Below, in pieces: positions 7,148-13,619 of a DNA stretch of 14,300 nt; position 1 is the stretch's first letter; every line of letters starts with the position of its first letter. The notes under the pieces were generated by a model. The model saw nothing but the letters and a program-made list of their open reading frames with translations. It did no database searches and had not been told where the DNA came from. The position numbers and the translations under genes were made by a program. The DNA comes from an uncultured Spirochaetaceae bacterium (lineage in GTDB: Bacteria; Spirochaetota; Spirochaetia; Sphaerochaetales; Sphaerochaetaceae), in the NCBI GenBank assembly GCA_946414625.1, contig CAMKPI010000031.1:1-14300 (forward strand), read 5' to 3'.

Positions 7148-8154
7148 AAATGAATCTTGAACAGACGCTTACGAGTGGACAATGCTTCCGTTTCGAAGAA
7201 AAAGACGGGGTCTGGACCGTGAGGGCTGGTGTAGGCTCGTTTTGTCGGAGTCTGTCGCTTTCACAGAAAGAATTTGATTTCGGGCGCAGCCCAATACAGC
7301 TTGACCCGTTCTGGCGGCGCTATTTCGACATTGATTTTGATTACGAGGCGGTGAAGCGAGACTTGTCCTCTTTGGATCCCACGCTGGCTTGCGCCTGTGC
7401 CTATGCTCCTGGAATCACCATCCTGAACCAGGATCCGTGGGAGGCTCTCTGTTCCTTTGTTGTCTCTCAGAACAATAACATAAAGCGGATAAAGGGGATC
7501 ATCAGCCGCATGTGCGTTGCTTTTGGTTCGTCTGCCGACGTAGAAGCCGGCTCTGCCACATGTCGCGTTGCGAAGCCTGAGGCTTCAGGGATTTGCGCTG
7601 ATGACGGGAATCCCAGTGGCGGGGTGGACGCACAGGCTTCCGGGCCTCAAGTTTCCGGGCTTAGAAATCCAGGATCTTCTAGCAGTGAACTCAGCATGGG
7701 CGACGCGACAGGTAAGTCGGAGACAGGCAACCGCGAATCCGGCGCGGACAACGTGTCTGGTAAGGCTTCTCCCGTCTGCGGCTTTCCGACTCCGGACACC
7801 CTTGCCGGGGCACTTGAGTCCGATTTGAGGGCTGTGGGGCTTGGTTTTCGCGCTCCGTACATAATCGCTACAGCGGAATCGGTGGCTATGGGCAGGATTG
7901 ATTTTGAAGAGCTGCGGACCGCGCCTCTTTCCGATGCAGTTAAAATCCTTACGGGGATCAAGGGTATCGGCCCCAAGGTCGCTTCCTGCGCCCTTCTTTT
8001 CGGGCTGCACCGCCTCGACGCATTTCCTATGGACGTGTGGATCCGCCGCGTCATGGAGGAGTATTACCCCGGGAAGGATTCGTCATTCTTCGGTCCATAC
8101 GCTGGAATTGCCCAGCAGTTTCTGTTTCATTACATAAGAAATGTCTCCGAGTAG
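7138..8154 (+). CDS. ogg: 8-oxoguanine DNA glycosylase/AP lyase, OGG1 type, with low-complexity insert
   Basis: An HhH-GPD superfamily base-excision repair enzyme that removes 8-oxoguanine from DNA. The N-terminal OGG domain has NLEQTLTSGQCFRF, and the QNNN block is at about 111-114. The helix-hairpin-helix GIKGIGPKVAS supplies the Schiff-base lysine, K280. The catalytic aspartate is D299 in PMDVW, 19 residues on, the same spacing as K249 to D268 in human OGG1. Residues about 131-215 are a Gly/Ser/Ala-rich insert where the family normally has a short loop; it is in frame, and the flanking fold (FPTPDTLAGALESDLRAVGLGFRAPYI resumes in family form) is intact. The frame is open to GTG 7036, but the extra residues are encoded by the 66-bp repeats. 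ATG 7138 or 7150 is the likely start; no clear Shine-Dalgarno decides between them. Confidence 0.9.
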   Translation: MIAKMNLEQTLTSGQCFRFEEKDGVWTVRAGVGSFCRSLSLSQKEFDFGRSPIQLDPFWRRYFDIDFDYEAVKRDLSSLDPTLACACAYAPGITILNQDPWEALCSFVVSQNNNIKRIKGIISRMCVAFGSSADVEAGSATCRVAKPEASGICADDGNPSGGVDAQASGPQVSGLRNPGSSSSELSMGDATGKSETGNRESGADNVSGKASPVCGFPTPDTLAGALESDLRAVGLGFRAPYIIATAESVAMGRIDFEELRTAPLSDAVKILTGIKGIGPKVASCALLFGLHRLDAFPMDVWIRRVMEEYYPGKDSSFFGPYAGIAQQFLFHYIRNVSE

Positions 8155-8268
8155 ACGCCTGCGGATGGGACAGCGGTTTTTTCAGACCCGCGGGGTCGGG
8201 ATTATTTCTACGAAAGATGATTTTTCAGCTGTATCCGGTGTCGACGTAAAAAGACTTCTGTGAAACCG

Positions 8269-8294
8269 AACCGCCGCGCTATTGCGCGGCGGTT
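8269..8294. terminator. Strong hairpin between convergent glycosylase and tRNA-Leu genes
   Basis: A perfect 11-bp stem, AACCGCCGCGC (8269-8279) with GCGCGGCGGTT (8284-8294), and a 4-base loop TATT. It sits between two convergent transcription units and may end both. The U-tract is weak on either side, so it is a probable bidirectional intrinsic terminator rather than a textbook one. Confidence 0.65.
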
Positions 8295-8323
8295 TACCTT
8301 TATGCTCAAAGGTTTTGCGAATT

Positions 8324-8407
8324 TGCCCGGAACGAGACTCGAACTCACACACCATTGCTGGAACTTGGACCTGAACCAAGCGCGTCTACCAATTCCGCCA
8401 TCCGGGC
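8324..8407 (-). tRNA. tRNA-Leu, anticodon CAG
   Basis: An 84-nt class II tRNA. The acceptor stem GCCCGGA pairs with TCCGGGC, with discriminator A at 8324. The anticodon arm CTTGG-TTCAGGT-CCAAG gives anticodon CAG. The long variable arm (TTCCAGCAATGGTGT region) is typical of tRNA-Leu, and the T-loop is canonical TTCGAGT. No CCA is encoded after the discriminator. A consensus promoter lies directly upstream. Confidence 0.96.
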
Positions 8408-8416
8408 GATGAACTC

Positions 8417-8445
8417 AAGATAGCGGAAAAGTCCTTTTTTGTCAA
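8417..8445 (-). promoter_or_regulatory. Promoter of tRNA-Leu
   Basis: The minus strand has a perfect -35 TTGACA (8445-8440), a 17-bp spacer and a -10 TATCTT (8422-8417). Initiation would fall within a few bases of the mature tRNA 5' end at 8407. Confidence 0.8.
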
Positions 8446-8713
8446 CCTGCGGCAAAGGAGCTGTTTTGTCCGTAGGGCTCCGCAGAATGGCTGATTATGC
8501 TCCGCAGTTTGGCATTTCAATCGGCGCGATTGCACTCTTCCAGTTCTGCAGAATGGCTGATTATTCTCCGTCGTTTGGTTTCCGTGCTTTGCCGGGTGCG
8601 GCATGGTATCATCCCCGTCGAGTTTGTTCTTTTTATCCGCTGTTTGTTTTTTCGAACCTTGCCGGCTGTGGCTCTCTGGACCGACTGGAGGCTGATTGCT
8701 TTGAGGAATGCGC
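8446..8713. other. Intergenic region with a 66-bp-spaced direct repeat
   Basis: No gene is recognised. GCAGAATGGCTGATTAT occurs at 8482-8498 and 8548-8564, each followed by a related (G/T)CTCCG..GTTTGG tail, so two copies of about 35-40 bp lie 66 bp apart. Downstream of the DUF2156 gene no clear intrinsic terminator is seen. Confidence 0.75.
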
Positions 8714-10063
8714 TCATCGCTCGTAGATATTGTATTTTTTCAGCAGAAAGACGGGGTTATAAGACAGTTTCGATTTTCTCAGTCCTTCGATTCCGATGTC
8801 TTCTTCCATGTTTACGTATTTGAAGTCGTCCTTGACGAGGCGTGCCAGACGGTTGCCGAGATACTGGTATATGCCCTTTATGCTCACGTCTCCTTTTTCT
8901 GCGATGTAATCAAAAACATCGTTTGAATTGGGGGCGCCGAACGCGTAGCCGGCGGTTTTACCGTTGATTTTTACCAACACGCCGGAGATGTTCAATTCGT
9001 TTCTTCGACTCAACATATCGCGGATTCTTCGCGTTTCCGCAGCAAGATCCTCTGCTGTGCTGGTATTCTTTCTCTCGGAGAGCCAAATGTCTTGGTATGT
9101 GAGGATGTCGCGGATAATGCCGGCATCCGACGGGCGGGTCGCTGAAGCGGTTTGGTCCTGTGTGTCAAACATTGTTCTGCAGCAACCCTGATTTTTGGGG
9201 TCCTCGGGTGAGCAGATCGTTCGTTCGTTTCGACAAGCCGCTTTCTGGGGTTGGGCGAAACTCGCTCTGCTGTTGCAAATCGAGTCGCCAGCGCAGCAGG
9301 TTTTATTGTCATGACTTCCTGTTTCGCCATCGTGGAAATCCGCACCGTTGTTGTAGTTCGTTTCGCTGCTGCAAATCGCATCGGCGTGGCAGTTTGATTT
9401 ATCGTCCCGGCAGAACGATTCGCCATCGTGGAAATCCGCTCCATTGTAGTAGTTCGAATCGTCGTAGCAAATTGCGTCGCCGGATTTATTGTCATGGCCG
9501 CTCGATTCGTTACCACGGCAATTCACTTCGTTGTAGCGGCCTTTTGATTCTCCGCCCTGGCAGCAAGATCCCCAAAAAATGGTTTCTACCTTGTCTCCAT
9601 ATGTTTTCAGCACATTGTTCACCAGGTTGCGCTTCTGTTGGAAACGTCTGCCTTTGAGCGATGCAAGTTCTTCAGTGAGATAGAAATATTCATACCAGTC
9701 CCGGTCGTCCTCAACTGCAAGCAGGCATGACAATCCGTCCGCGACTGAATGGGCTGCCTTCTCGGTGGCGTTTTTGATAACCGCTTTTTTCCCTCTGCTT
9801 TTTGCGTCATCCAGAATGAGGCGCAGCGCGTCGGGTAGCTTTGAGCTTTCACACAGTGGCATGAGATATGTTCGTTCAGTCTCTGTTTCTTTTCTCGCGC
9901 TGTGGAAGAAGAGAATGTCGTCCTCTATGGTAAATTCGTCGGAATATTTGTACGTATGGACAAACGACCACGTGCAGGAGCCGTCTCCGTATTTGTTGAT
10001 ATATGTCTCAAGAGGGGCTTTATCTTTCAGTGTAACGGTTTCAAAATTCAAAAAGCGGCTCAT
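8714..10063 (-). CDS. DUF2156 (phosphatidylglycerol lysyltransferase C-terminal-like) protein with Cys/His/Asp-rich repeat insert
   Basis: 449 residues, about 145 more than the roughly 300 usual for stand-alone DUF2156 proteins. The N-terminal part has family features: a TWSFVHTYKY block (about 31-40) and RRFQQKRNLVNNVLKTY (139-155). The C-terminal part has GVLVKINGKTAGYAFG (361-376) and VNMEEDIGIEGLRKSK (417-432). This is a tandem GNAT-like fold related to the catalytic domain of MprF; some relatives transfer aminoacyl or acyl groups, but the function of the soluble versions is unproven. Residues about 165-310 are an insert rich in Cys, His, Asp and Asn. The start ATG 10063 overlaps the end of the upstream cysteine-cluster gene by 23 bp, indicating one operon and probable translational coupling. 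Confidence 0.85.
   Translation of the reverse strand: MSRFLNFETVTLKDKAPLETYINKYGDGSCTWSFVHTYKYSDEFTIEDDILFFHSARKETETERTYLMPLCESSKLPDALRLILDDAKSRGKKAVIKNATEKAAHSVADGLSCLLAVEDDRDWYEYFYLTEELASLKGRRFQQKRNLVNNVLKTYGDKVETIFWGSCCQGGESKGRYNEVNCRGNESSGHDNKSGDAICYDDSNYYNGADFHDGESFCRDDKSNCHADAICSSETNYNNGADFHDGETGSHDNKTCCAGDSICNSRASFAQPQKAACRNERTICSPEDPKNQGCCRTMFDTQDQTASATRPSDAGIIRDILTYQDIWLSERKNTSTAEDLAAETRRIRDMLSRRNELNISGVLVKINGKTAGYAFGAPNSNDVFDYIAEKGDVSIKGIYQYLGNRLARLVKDDFKYVNMEEDIGIEGLRKSKLSYNPVFLLKKYNIYER
9260..9535 (-). repeat. Coding repeat of about 30-32 residues, three units, in the DUF2156 insert
   Basis: The protein pattern YNNGADFHDGE...HDNK...DAIC recurs three times (residues about 177-268). 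At DNA level CCATCGTGGAAATCCGC occurs at 9327 and 9423, exactly 96 bp (32 codons) apart, and the flanks are also similar. The first unit is more diverged and slightly shorter. All unit lengths preserve the reading frame. Confidence 0.85.
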
Positions 10064-10565
10064 AGTCTTCGGTGTATTGTTTTGGAATCAGCGGGATTTC
10101 GGATATTGTACCGAATTCGGAATTTTGTTTCCTTAAAGATGGTAGGATTTTATCTCTGACAAAGGCCAGGAGCATATTTTTGCTATATCCAGAAATGCCT
10201 GGACAAAGACGACTCACCGCCATGATTCTCTTTCCGTTTTGAAGCATAACCCTGTACGGCCAGATTTTGCATTCAAGGGGCTTCAAATCGCCGTCTAAGG
10301 CGCAACCCGTCTTCATGTCGAGAAAAGGACAGGGAACCTCGTCGTCCGGATTTTTCCCCAGGTCGGATTCTTTAACCCAAGTCATGCATTCTGTGCCGCT
10401 GACGACAGTTTTTCGGAACTCAACGTTTCTCCAACGGGGATTTCGGCATATTTTCTTTGCCTCTTCAGCGGAAAAAACGGGGGTCTCCCACAGGTTCCTC
10501 ACACGGAACACGCAGCAGAAGAGGCAAGAGGCGCAGTAGTCTTTTGATAGGATTTCGCCAAGCAT
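10041..10565 (-). CDS. YkgJ-family cysteine-cluster protein
   Basis: 174 residues with the family's Cys pattern: CASCLFCC at residues 11-18 (C11, C14, C17, C18), then C79, C88, C99 and C121, in the order CPF..GCALDGDLKPLECKIWPY. Such proteins are thought to bind a metal (Zn or Fe-S), but no reaction is established. It is the first gene of a two-gene unit with the DUF2156 protein, which it overlaps by 23 bp, so the two probably work in one process. No Shine-Dalgarno precedes ATG 10565. An extended -10 element stops 6 bases before the ATG, and no other start codon lies before C11, so a leaderless start is likely. Confidence 0.85.
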   Translation of the reverse strand: MLGEILSKDYCASCLFCCVFRVRNLWETPVFSAEEAKKICRNPRWRNVEFRKTVVSGTECMTWVKESDLGKNPDDEVPCPFLDMKTGCALDGDLKPLECKIWPYRVMLQNGKRIMAVSRLCPGISGYSKNMLLAFVRDKILPSLRKQNSEFGTISEIPLIPKQYTEDYEPLFEF

Positions 10566-10571
10566 GACGGA

Positions 10572-10580
10572 ATTATAGCA
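10572..10580 (-). promoter_or_regulatory. Extended -10 promoter of the YkgJ/DUF2156 operon, leaderless geometry
   Basis: The minus strand reads TGCTATAAT, a perfect extended -10, followed by six bases (TCCGTC) and ATG 10565. No convincing -35 is present, as is common for extended -10 promoters. Transcription would begin at or next to the ATG. Confidence 0.6.
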
Positions 10581-10702
10581 AAATTATTTATTTTCGGGGA
10601 ATACTGGCGGCGCACCGGTACTGTGTAGAGGCTACCCCGCGAAACGCGGACTTTCTGATGGCTACTCATTCAAGGTAAGGCTTAAAAAATCACGCCCGAC
10701 AC
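10581..10702. other. Short intergenic region before the tRNA(CAT) gene
   Basis: No ORF recognised. A small hairpin, CCGCG/CGCGG with loop AAA, lies near 10637-10649. No RNA family was recognised. Confidence 0.3.
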
Positions 10703-10731
10703 TTGAACTTTTGGATGAAATAGGGTATAAG
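10703..10731 (+). promoter_or_regulatory. Promoter of tRNA(CAT)
   Basis: -35 TTGAAC (10703-10708), a 17-bp spacer, -10 TATAAG (10726-10731). The mature tRNA begins 12 bases further on at 10743. Confidence 0.8.
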
Positions 10732-10742
10732 TTATCCAAGTT

Positions 10743-10815
10743 GGTGGCGTAGCTCAGTTGGTAGAGCAATCGGCTCATATCCGATCGGTCAGGGGATCAT
10801 AGCCCTTCGCCACTA
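10743..10815 (+). tRNA. tRNA with anticodon CAT (Met, or Ile2 if lysidine-modified)
   Basis: 73 nt. The acceptor GGTGGCG pairs with CGCCACT (one G-T at the end) and the discriminator is A. The D-arm GCTC-AGTTGGTA-GAGC keeps the GG pair. The anticodon arm is a perfect ATCGG-CTCATAT-CCGAT with anticodon CAT, and the variable loop has 5 nt. The T-arm AGGGG-ATCATAG-CCCTT is unusual: the canonical TTCRA loop is absent, with A for T54 and T for A58, while T55 and C56 remain. The initiator hallmarks (C1-A72 mismatch, GGG/CCC in the anticodon stem) are missing, so it is an elongator Met, Ile2 or degenerate copy. No CCA is encoded. It has its own promoter and terminator. Confidence 0.8.
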
Positions 10816-10816
10816 T

Positions 10817-10842
10817 AGCAGGTCGAGAGACCTGCTTTTTTT
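10817..10842 (+). terminator. Intrinsic terminator of tRNA(CAT)
   Basis: An 8-bp perfect stem AGCAGGTC/GACCTGCT with a GAGA tetraloop (10817-10836), followed by six T (10837-10842). It begins two bases after the tRNA and isolates it from the accessory DNA beyond. Confidence 0.92.
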
Positions 10843-10897
10843 ATGTCGTCCGAATGCCTGGCTTTCTTCGTCTCTTGCAAATCTTTGGAATACATAA

Positions 10898-11572
10898 GCG
10901 CTGCTTCGTATTCAGTGGTGTAGGACGGTATTGGAAACAGGTGAAAAAGTTGTTTTGTTCAAGCCATTAGAGACATATGAAACACCATCTGCTATTGAGG
11001 CTATTTGTGAAAAATATCAAAAAGCACAGGAAAAAGAGCTTGTTGATGAACTAATTTTAATATCTTGCTTTCTGCTTGATTATTTGTGCATTCATCCGTT
11101 TAACGACGGCAACGGACGTATGAGCAGACTATTAATATTGCTGTTGCTATACCGTAGCGGATATATGGTCGGGCAGTACATCAGTATCGAGAAAGCCATA
11201 GCGGATACAAAGGAAGCGTACTATGACGCCCTTCAAAAGTCAGACCGGGGATGGCACGAGGGAACAAACGACCCAAAACCATTTGTCAGGTATATGTTGA
11301 GTATCATTCTTTCATGCTACAAGGAATTTGAGGCGAGAGTATCAATTGCTCACGCGGCTGGTGCAAAGAGTACGTCTTATGACATTGTAAAGGTATATGT
11401 ACGCGAGCGTATAGGTACATTTTCAAAACAGGACGTGCTTATAGGGCTGTCCAAGCCTGGGAAGTTCTTCTGTAGAATCAGCGTTAAAGGAGCTTGTAGA
11501 GGATGGCACGCTAGTGAGATTTGCGCAGGCAGAAAGACGCTATACGTAAGAGCCGACGCAGTAATTAATTAA
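10898..11572 (+). pseudogene. Fic family protein, 5'-truncated with a compensated frameshift
   Basis: The remaining part of a Fic-domain protein (AMP- or NMP-transferase family, acting on protein targets). The active-site motif HPFNDGNGRMSR is intact from about 11093, followed by family-typical YRSGY, ISIEKAI and GWHEGTNDPKPFVRYML. About 120 or more N-terminal residues, including any inhibitory helix, are missing. The open frame starts after TAA 10895-10897, and the first usable codon is only a TTG at 10931. Near 11444 the winged-helix sequence (GCPSLGSSSVESALKELVEDG) jumps to the +1 frame until about 11530, then the original frame resumes (TLYVRADAVIN) and stops at 11572. It is AT-rich compared with the backbone. 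Probably a non-functional remnant carried on the accessory element. Confidence 0.85.
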
Positions 11573-12067
11573 ATTTTTAGCAAAAAAATTAGTAAATCTC
11601 AGAATATCATTATTTCTTACAACAGATACTACCGTCTTAAAGTTTATATGATGACAACTTCCCCTAAAAGACATATTTTTGAAAACGGATGACCTTCATT
11701 GGCATGTCGGGTCGTGATTTTTTCGCGATACTTATTGATGGGTGTGTCAAAAATTGCAAAATGTATTATAGAACAACTTTCTGTAGAAGAGTATTCAGCC
11801 TGGCAGAAAGAAAAAATATGCAATTATCATTGTTGTTCAAGATTGTGACTATATCATAGATTATAGTTTAACAAACTATGATAGGCTCGTTGGAAAAGAT
11901 AAAGTTTCCTATGATGAAATCTAGACATTCAAAGGATAACATTTCACAAGGACATAAGAACGTCTTTTCTTATCTGTTACCATAATCTTGGAACTGGAGG
12001 ATTTTGCGAAAAAATCTCCAAAAAAAGAAAAATAACAGGATATGTTTTGAATTAATAAATGCAAATT
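11573..12067. other. AT-rich degenerate stretch with no recognised gene
   Basis: About 500 bp rich in stops. Near 11767-11920 a broken plus-strand reading (IEQLSVEEYSAWQKEK, then after a frame change VVQDCDYIIDYSLTNYD) looks protein-like, so it may be the wreck of a gene. The family is not recognised. Confidence 0.4.
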
Positions 12068-12079
12068 TTGTATGTACAA
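12068..12079. promoter_or_regulatory. Operator-like palindrome / promoter of the tacAT pair
   Basis: TTGTATGTACAA has perfect arms TTGTA/TACAA around a 2-base centre, about 40 bp before the antitoxin ATG. An ACAAT/ATTGT inverted pair follows at 12076-12080 and 12088-12092. A -35-like TTGTAT (12068-12073) and a -10-like TGTATT (12091-12096), 17 bp apart, overlap it. Ribbon-helix-helix antitoxins of this family autorepress through such sites; the assignment is inferred from position and symmetry. Confidence 0.5.
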
Positions 12080-12119
12080 TTTCCATACATTGTATTACAT
12101 TGAATGTGGAGGTACTATT

Positions 12120-12374
12120 ATGGCAGTAGCATTAAAGGACGAAAGAATTGATTTTAGAGCTAACTCAAATCAGAAGACTCTTTTGGAGCGTGCCGCTGAA
12201 CTTAAACATGTTTCACTTTCTTCTTATGTCCTTACATCATCTCTGAAGCAAGCTCAGATTGACATAGCTGAAAACGAGGTTCTTGTGCTTTCAAATTGCG
12301 ACAGAGACCTTATAATGTCGGCTTTGGAGAATCCGACAGAGCCAAATGAAGCATTAAAAGGCTTGTTCAGATGA
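12120..12374 (+). CDS. tacA: DUF1778 / TacA-type antitoxin (ribbon-helix-helix)
   Basis: 84 residues beginning MAVALKDERIDFRAN. The order is that of TacA antitoxins: a basic N-terminal strand (KDERIDFRA), helices (NQKTLLERAAELKHVSLSSYVLTSSLKQA), and a C-terminal toxin-binding tail (residues about 53-84). It should neutralise the adjacent acetyltransferase toxin and repress the operon. ATG 12120 is fixed by GGAGGT at 12108-12113, 6 bases upstream; an earlier in-frame ATG (12072) lies in the promoter/operator and lacks a Shine-Dalgarno. Its stop overlaps the toxin start by 4 bases (ATGA). Base composition is AT-rich, like the accessory region. Confidence 0.88.
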   Translation: MAVALKDERIDFRANSNQKTLLERAAELKHVSLSSYVLTSSLKQAQIDIAENEVLVLSNCDRDLIMSALENPTEPNEALKGLFR

Positions 12375-12874
12375 GCTATAAATTAGTTTCGATAAAAGAT
12401 GTTCCAAAATCAAAACTTAAAAACTTTGACTGTGGAACAGAAGTTTTAAATGAATTTCTTTTCCGTTATTCATTAAAGAATGACACTTTGGGAATTGGAA
12501 GAACTTTTGTTGCCTTTGACGAGAATAATGAAGTTACGGGTTATTTCACACTTGCATCAGCTCAAGTAGTTTATGAAGATATCCCGGATGAATATAGAGT
12601 CAAATTACCAAAATATCCTATTCCTTCATTACGAATTGCACGCCTTGCGGTAAGCAAAGATTTACAGGGAAAAGGAATTGGTAAGTGGCTGCTTACACAA
12701 GCTTTTATAAAGATAGTCCATGTAGCAGAGATTACCGGATTATATTTTATAATTGTTGATGCAAAAGAAACTTCAAAGAGTTTTTATGAACACTATGGCT
12801 TTATTAAGTTCAACGATAAAGATTTTTCTTATTTCTTAACTGTAGATACTGTAAGAAAAGCTATGGAAGGTTAA
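12371..12874 (+). CDS. tacT: TacT-type GNAT acetyltransferase toxin
   Basis: 167 residues, full length and intact. The N-terminal FDCGTEVLNEFL is typical of the TacT/AtaT branch. The acetyl-CoA loop is QGKGIG (about 99-104) within RIARLAVSKDLQGKGIGKWLL. The conserved tyrosine is Y139 in SKSFYEHYGF. Characterised relatives acetylate the amino group of aminoacyl-tRNAs and stop translation; which tRNAs this one would modify cannot be read from the sequence. The start overlaps the antitoxin stop by 4 bases, giving coupled translation in the usual antitoxin-first order. It is the only clearly intact gene pair in the decayed region. Confidence 0.88.
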   Translation: MSYKLVSIKDVPKSKLKNFDCGTEVLNEFLFRYSLKNDTLGIGRTFVAFDENNEVTGYFTLASAQVVYEDIPDEYRVKLPKYPIPSLRIARLAVSKDLQGKGIGKWLLTQAFIKIVHVAEITGLYFIIVDAKETSKSFYEHYGFIKFNDKDFSYFLTVDTVRKAMEG

Positions 12875-12911
12875 CAGTATGCGGTGATTTGCTATTTCAA
12901 CAAAAACGGCC

Positions 12912-13588
12912 GGCTCGGTGAAACAAGGATATGCGAAAAAAGCATACAATCGGATAAACAAGTGATGATTGCTTGACTTAGAATGAACCGACCTGCCGAA
13001 CAAAGGTGTCAGATACAAAGAAAAGGGTTATAAGAGGCGATATAGCCACGTCAGATGTGTCGAGTGAAGCATAGAAAACAGGCCTGTGGAGATAGAAAAG
13101 AGGGAGGATTTCGGACACCGGGAACCGGATACGGTGAAAGGAGACAAGGACAAAGGCTACGCATGTTTTTTTACAATGACAGAATGAAAGACGCGATGTG
13201 AGAAAGCGTTTAAAGCGGAAGATTCAAAAGCATCCGCACCGGTGGGAGTACCGGATAGGCTTGAAAGAAAGACCCGTTTGAAAAAGTTTAGGCGGATTTT
13301 CATAAGCATGACACGTGACGGCGGGAGAGAGTTTATGGATGCCCGTGGGATAGAGAGGAGCGTCACAAGGTCGAGAGAAAAGCGCACAAGGTTGTTTTAT
13401 GACCATCCTTATTCAGCGTTTGAACGTGGGACAAACTAAAAAAATAATCGTATTCTAAAACGTTTTTTCCTAAGGGGTGCGATTTTGGAAAAGTGGAGAA
13501 ACGTCAGATTTAGGAGGCTGTTTCTCGGATGAACAGTCTGCCCAGAAAGATATTGCATGGAGATAATCCTGAATCTGCTTTTAAATAA
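12912..13588 (+). pseudogene. IS30-family transposase remnant
   Basis: Reading in one frame from 12912 gives a recognisable IS30 transposase despite stops at 12963, 12966, 12984, 13065, 13185 and 13437. Visible blocks are LLDLE*TDLPNKGVRYK; NRPVEIEKREDFGHREPDTVKG (GHWE..DTV in the family); VPDRLERKTRLKKFRRIF; TRDGGREF (usually DNGxEF); DHPYSAFERGTN; and NRILKRFFLRG. Near 13475 the frame shifts, and CDFGKVEKRQI*EAV followed by LPRKILHGDNPESAFK ends at TAA 13586-13588, close to the expected C-terminus. The N-terminal helix-turn-helix half is not recognisable. Only remnants of the DDE catalytic positions remain, so it is inactive. A TGTTGCGATTTCAAAA string just beyond may be the right terminal repeat. 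Confidence 0.85.
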
Positions 13589-13619
13589 TGTTGCGATTTC
13601 AAAAAAACGGGGAATTATT

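Noticed and set aside
9010..9657. Open frames on both strands across the DUF2156 insert
   Set aside because: They are alternative readings of the coding repeat; only the minus frame joins the two conserved DUF2156 halves.
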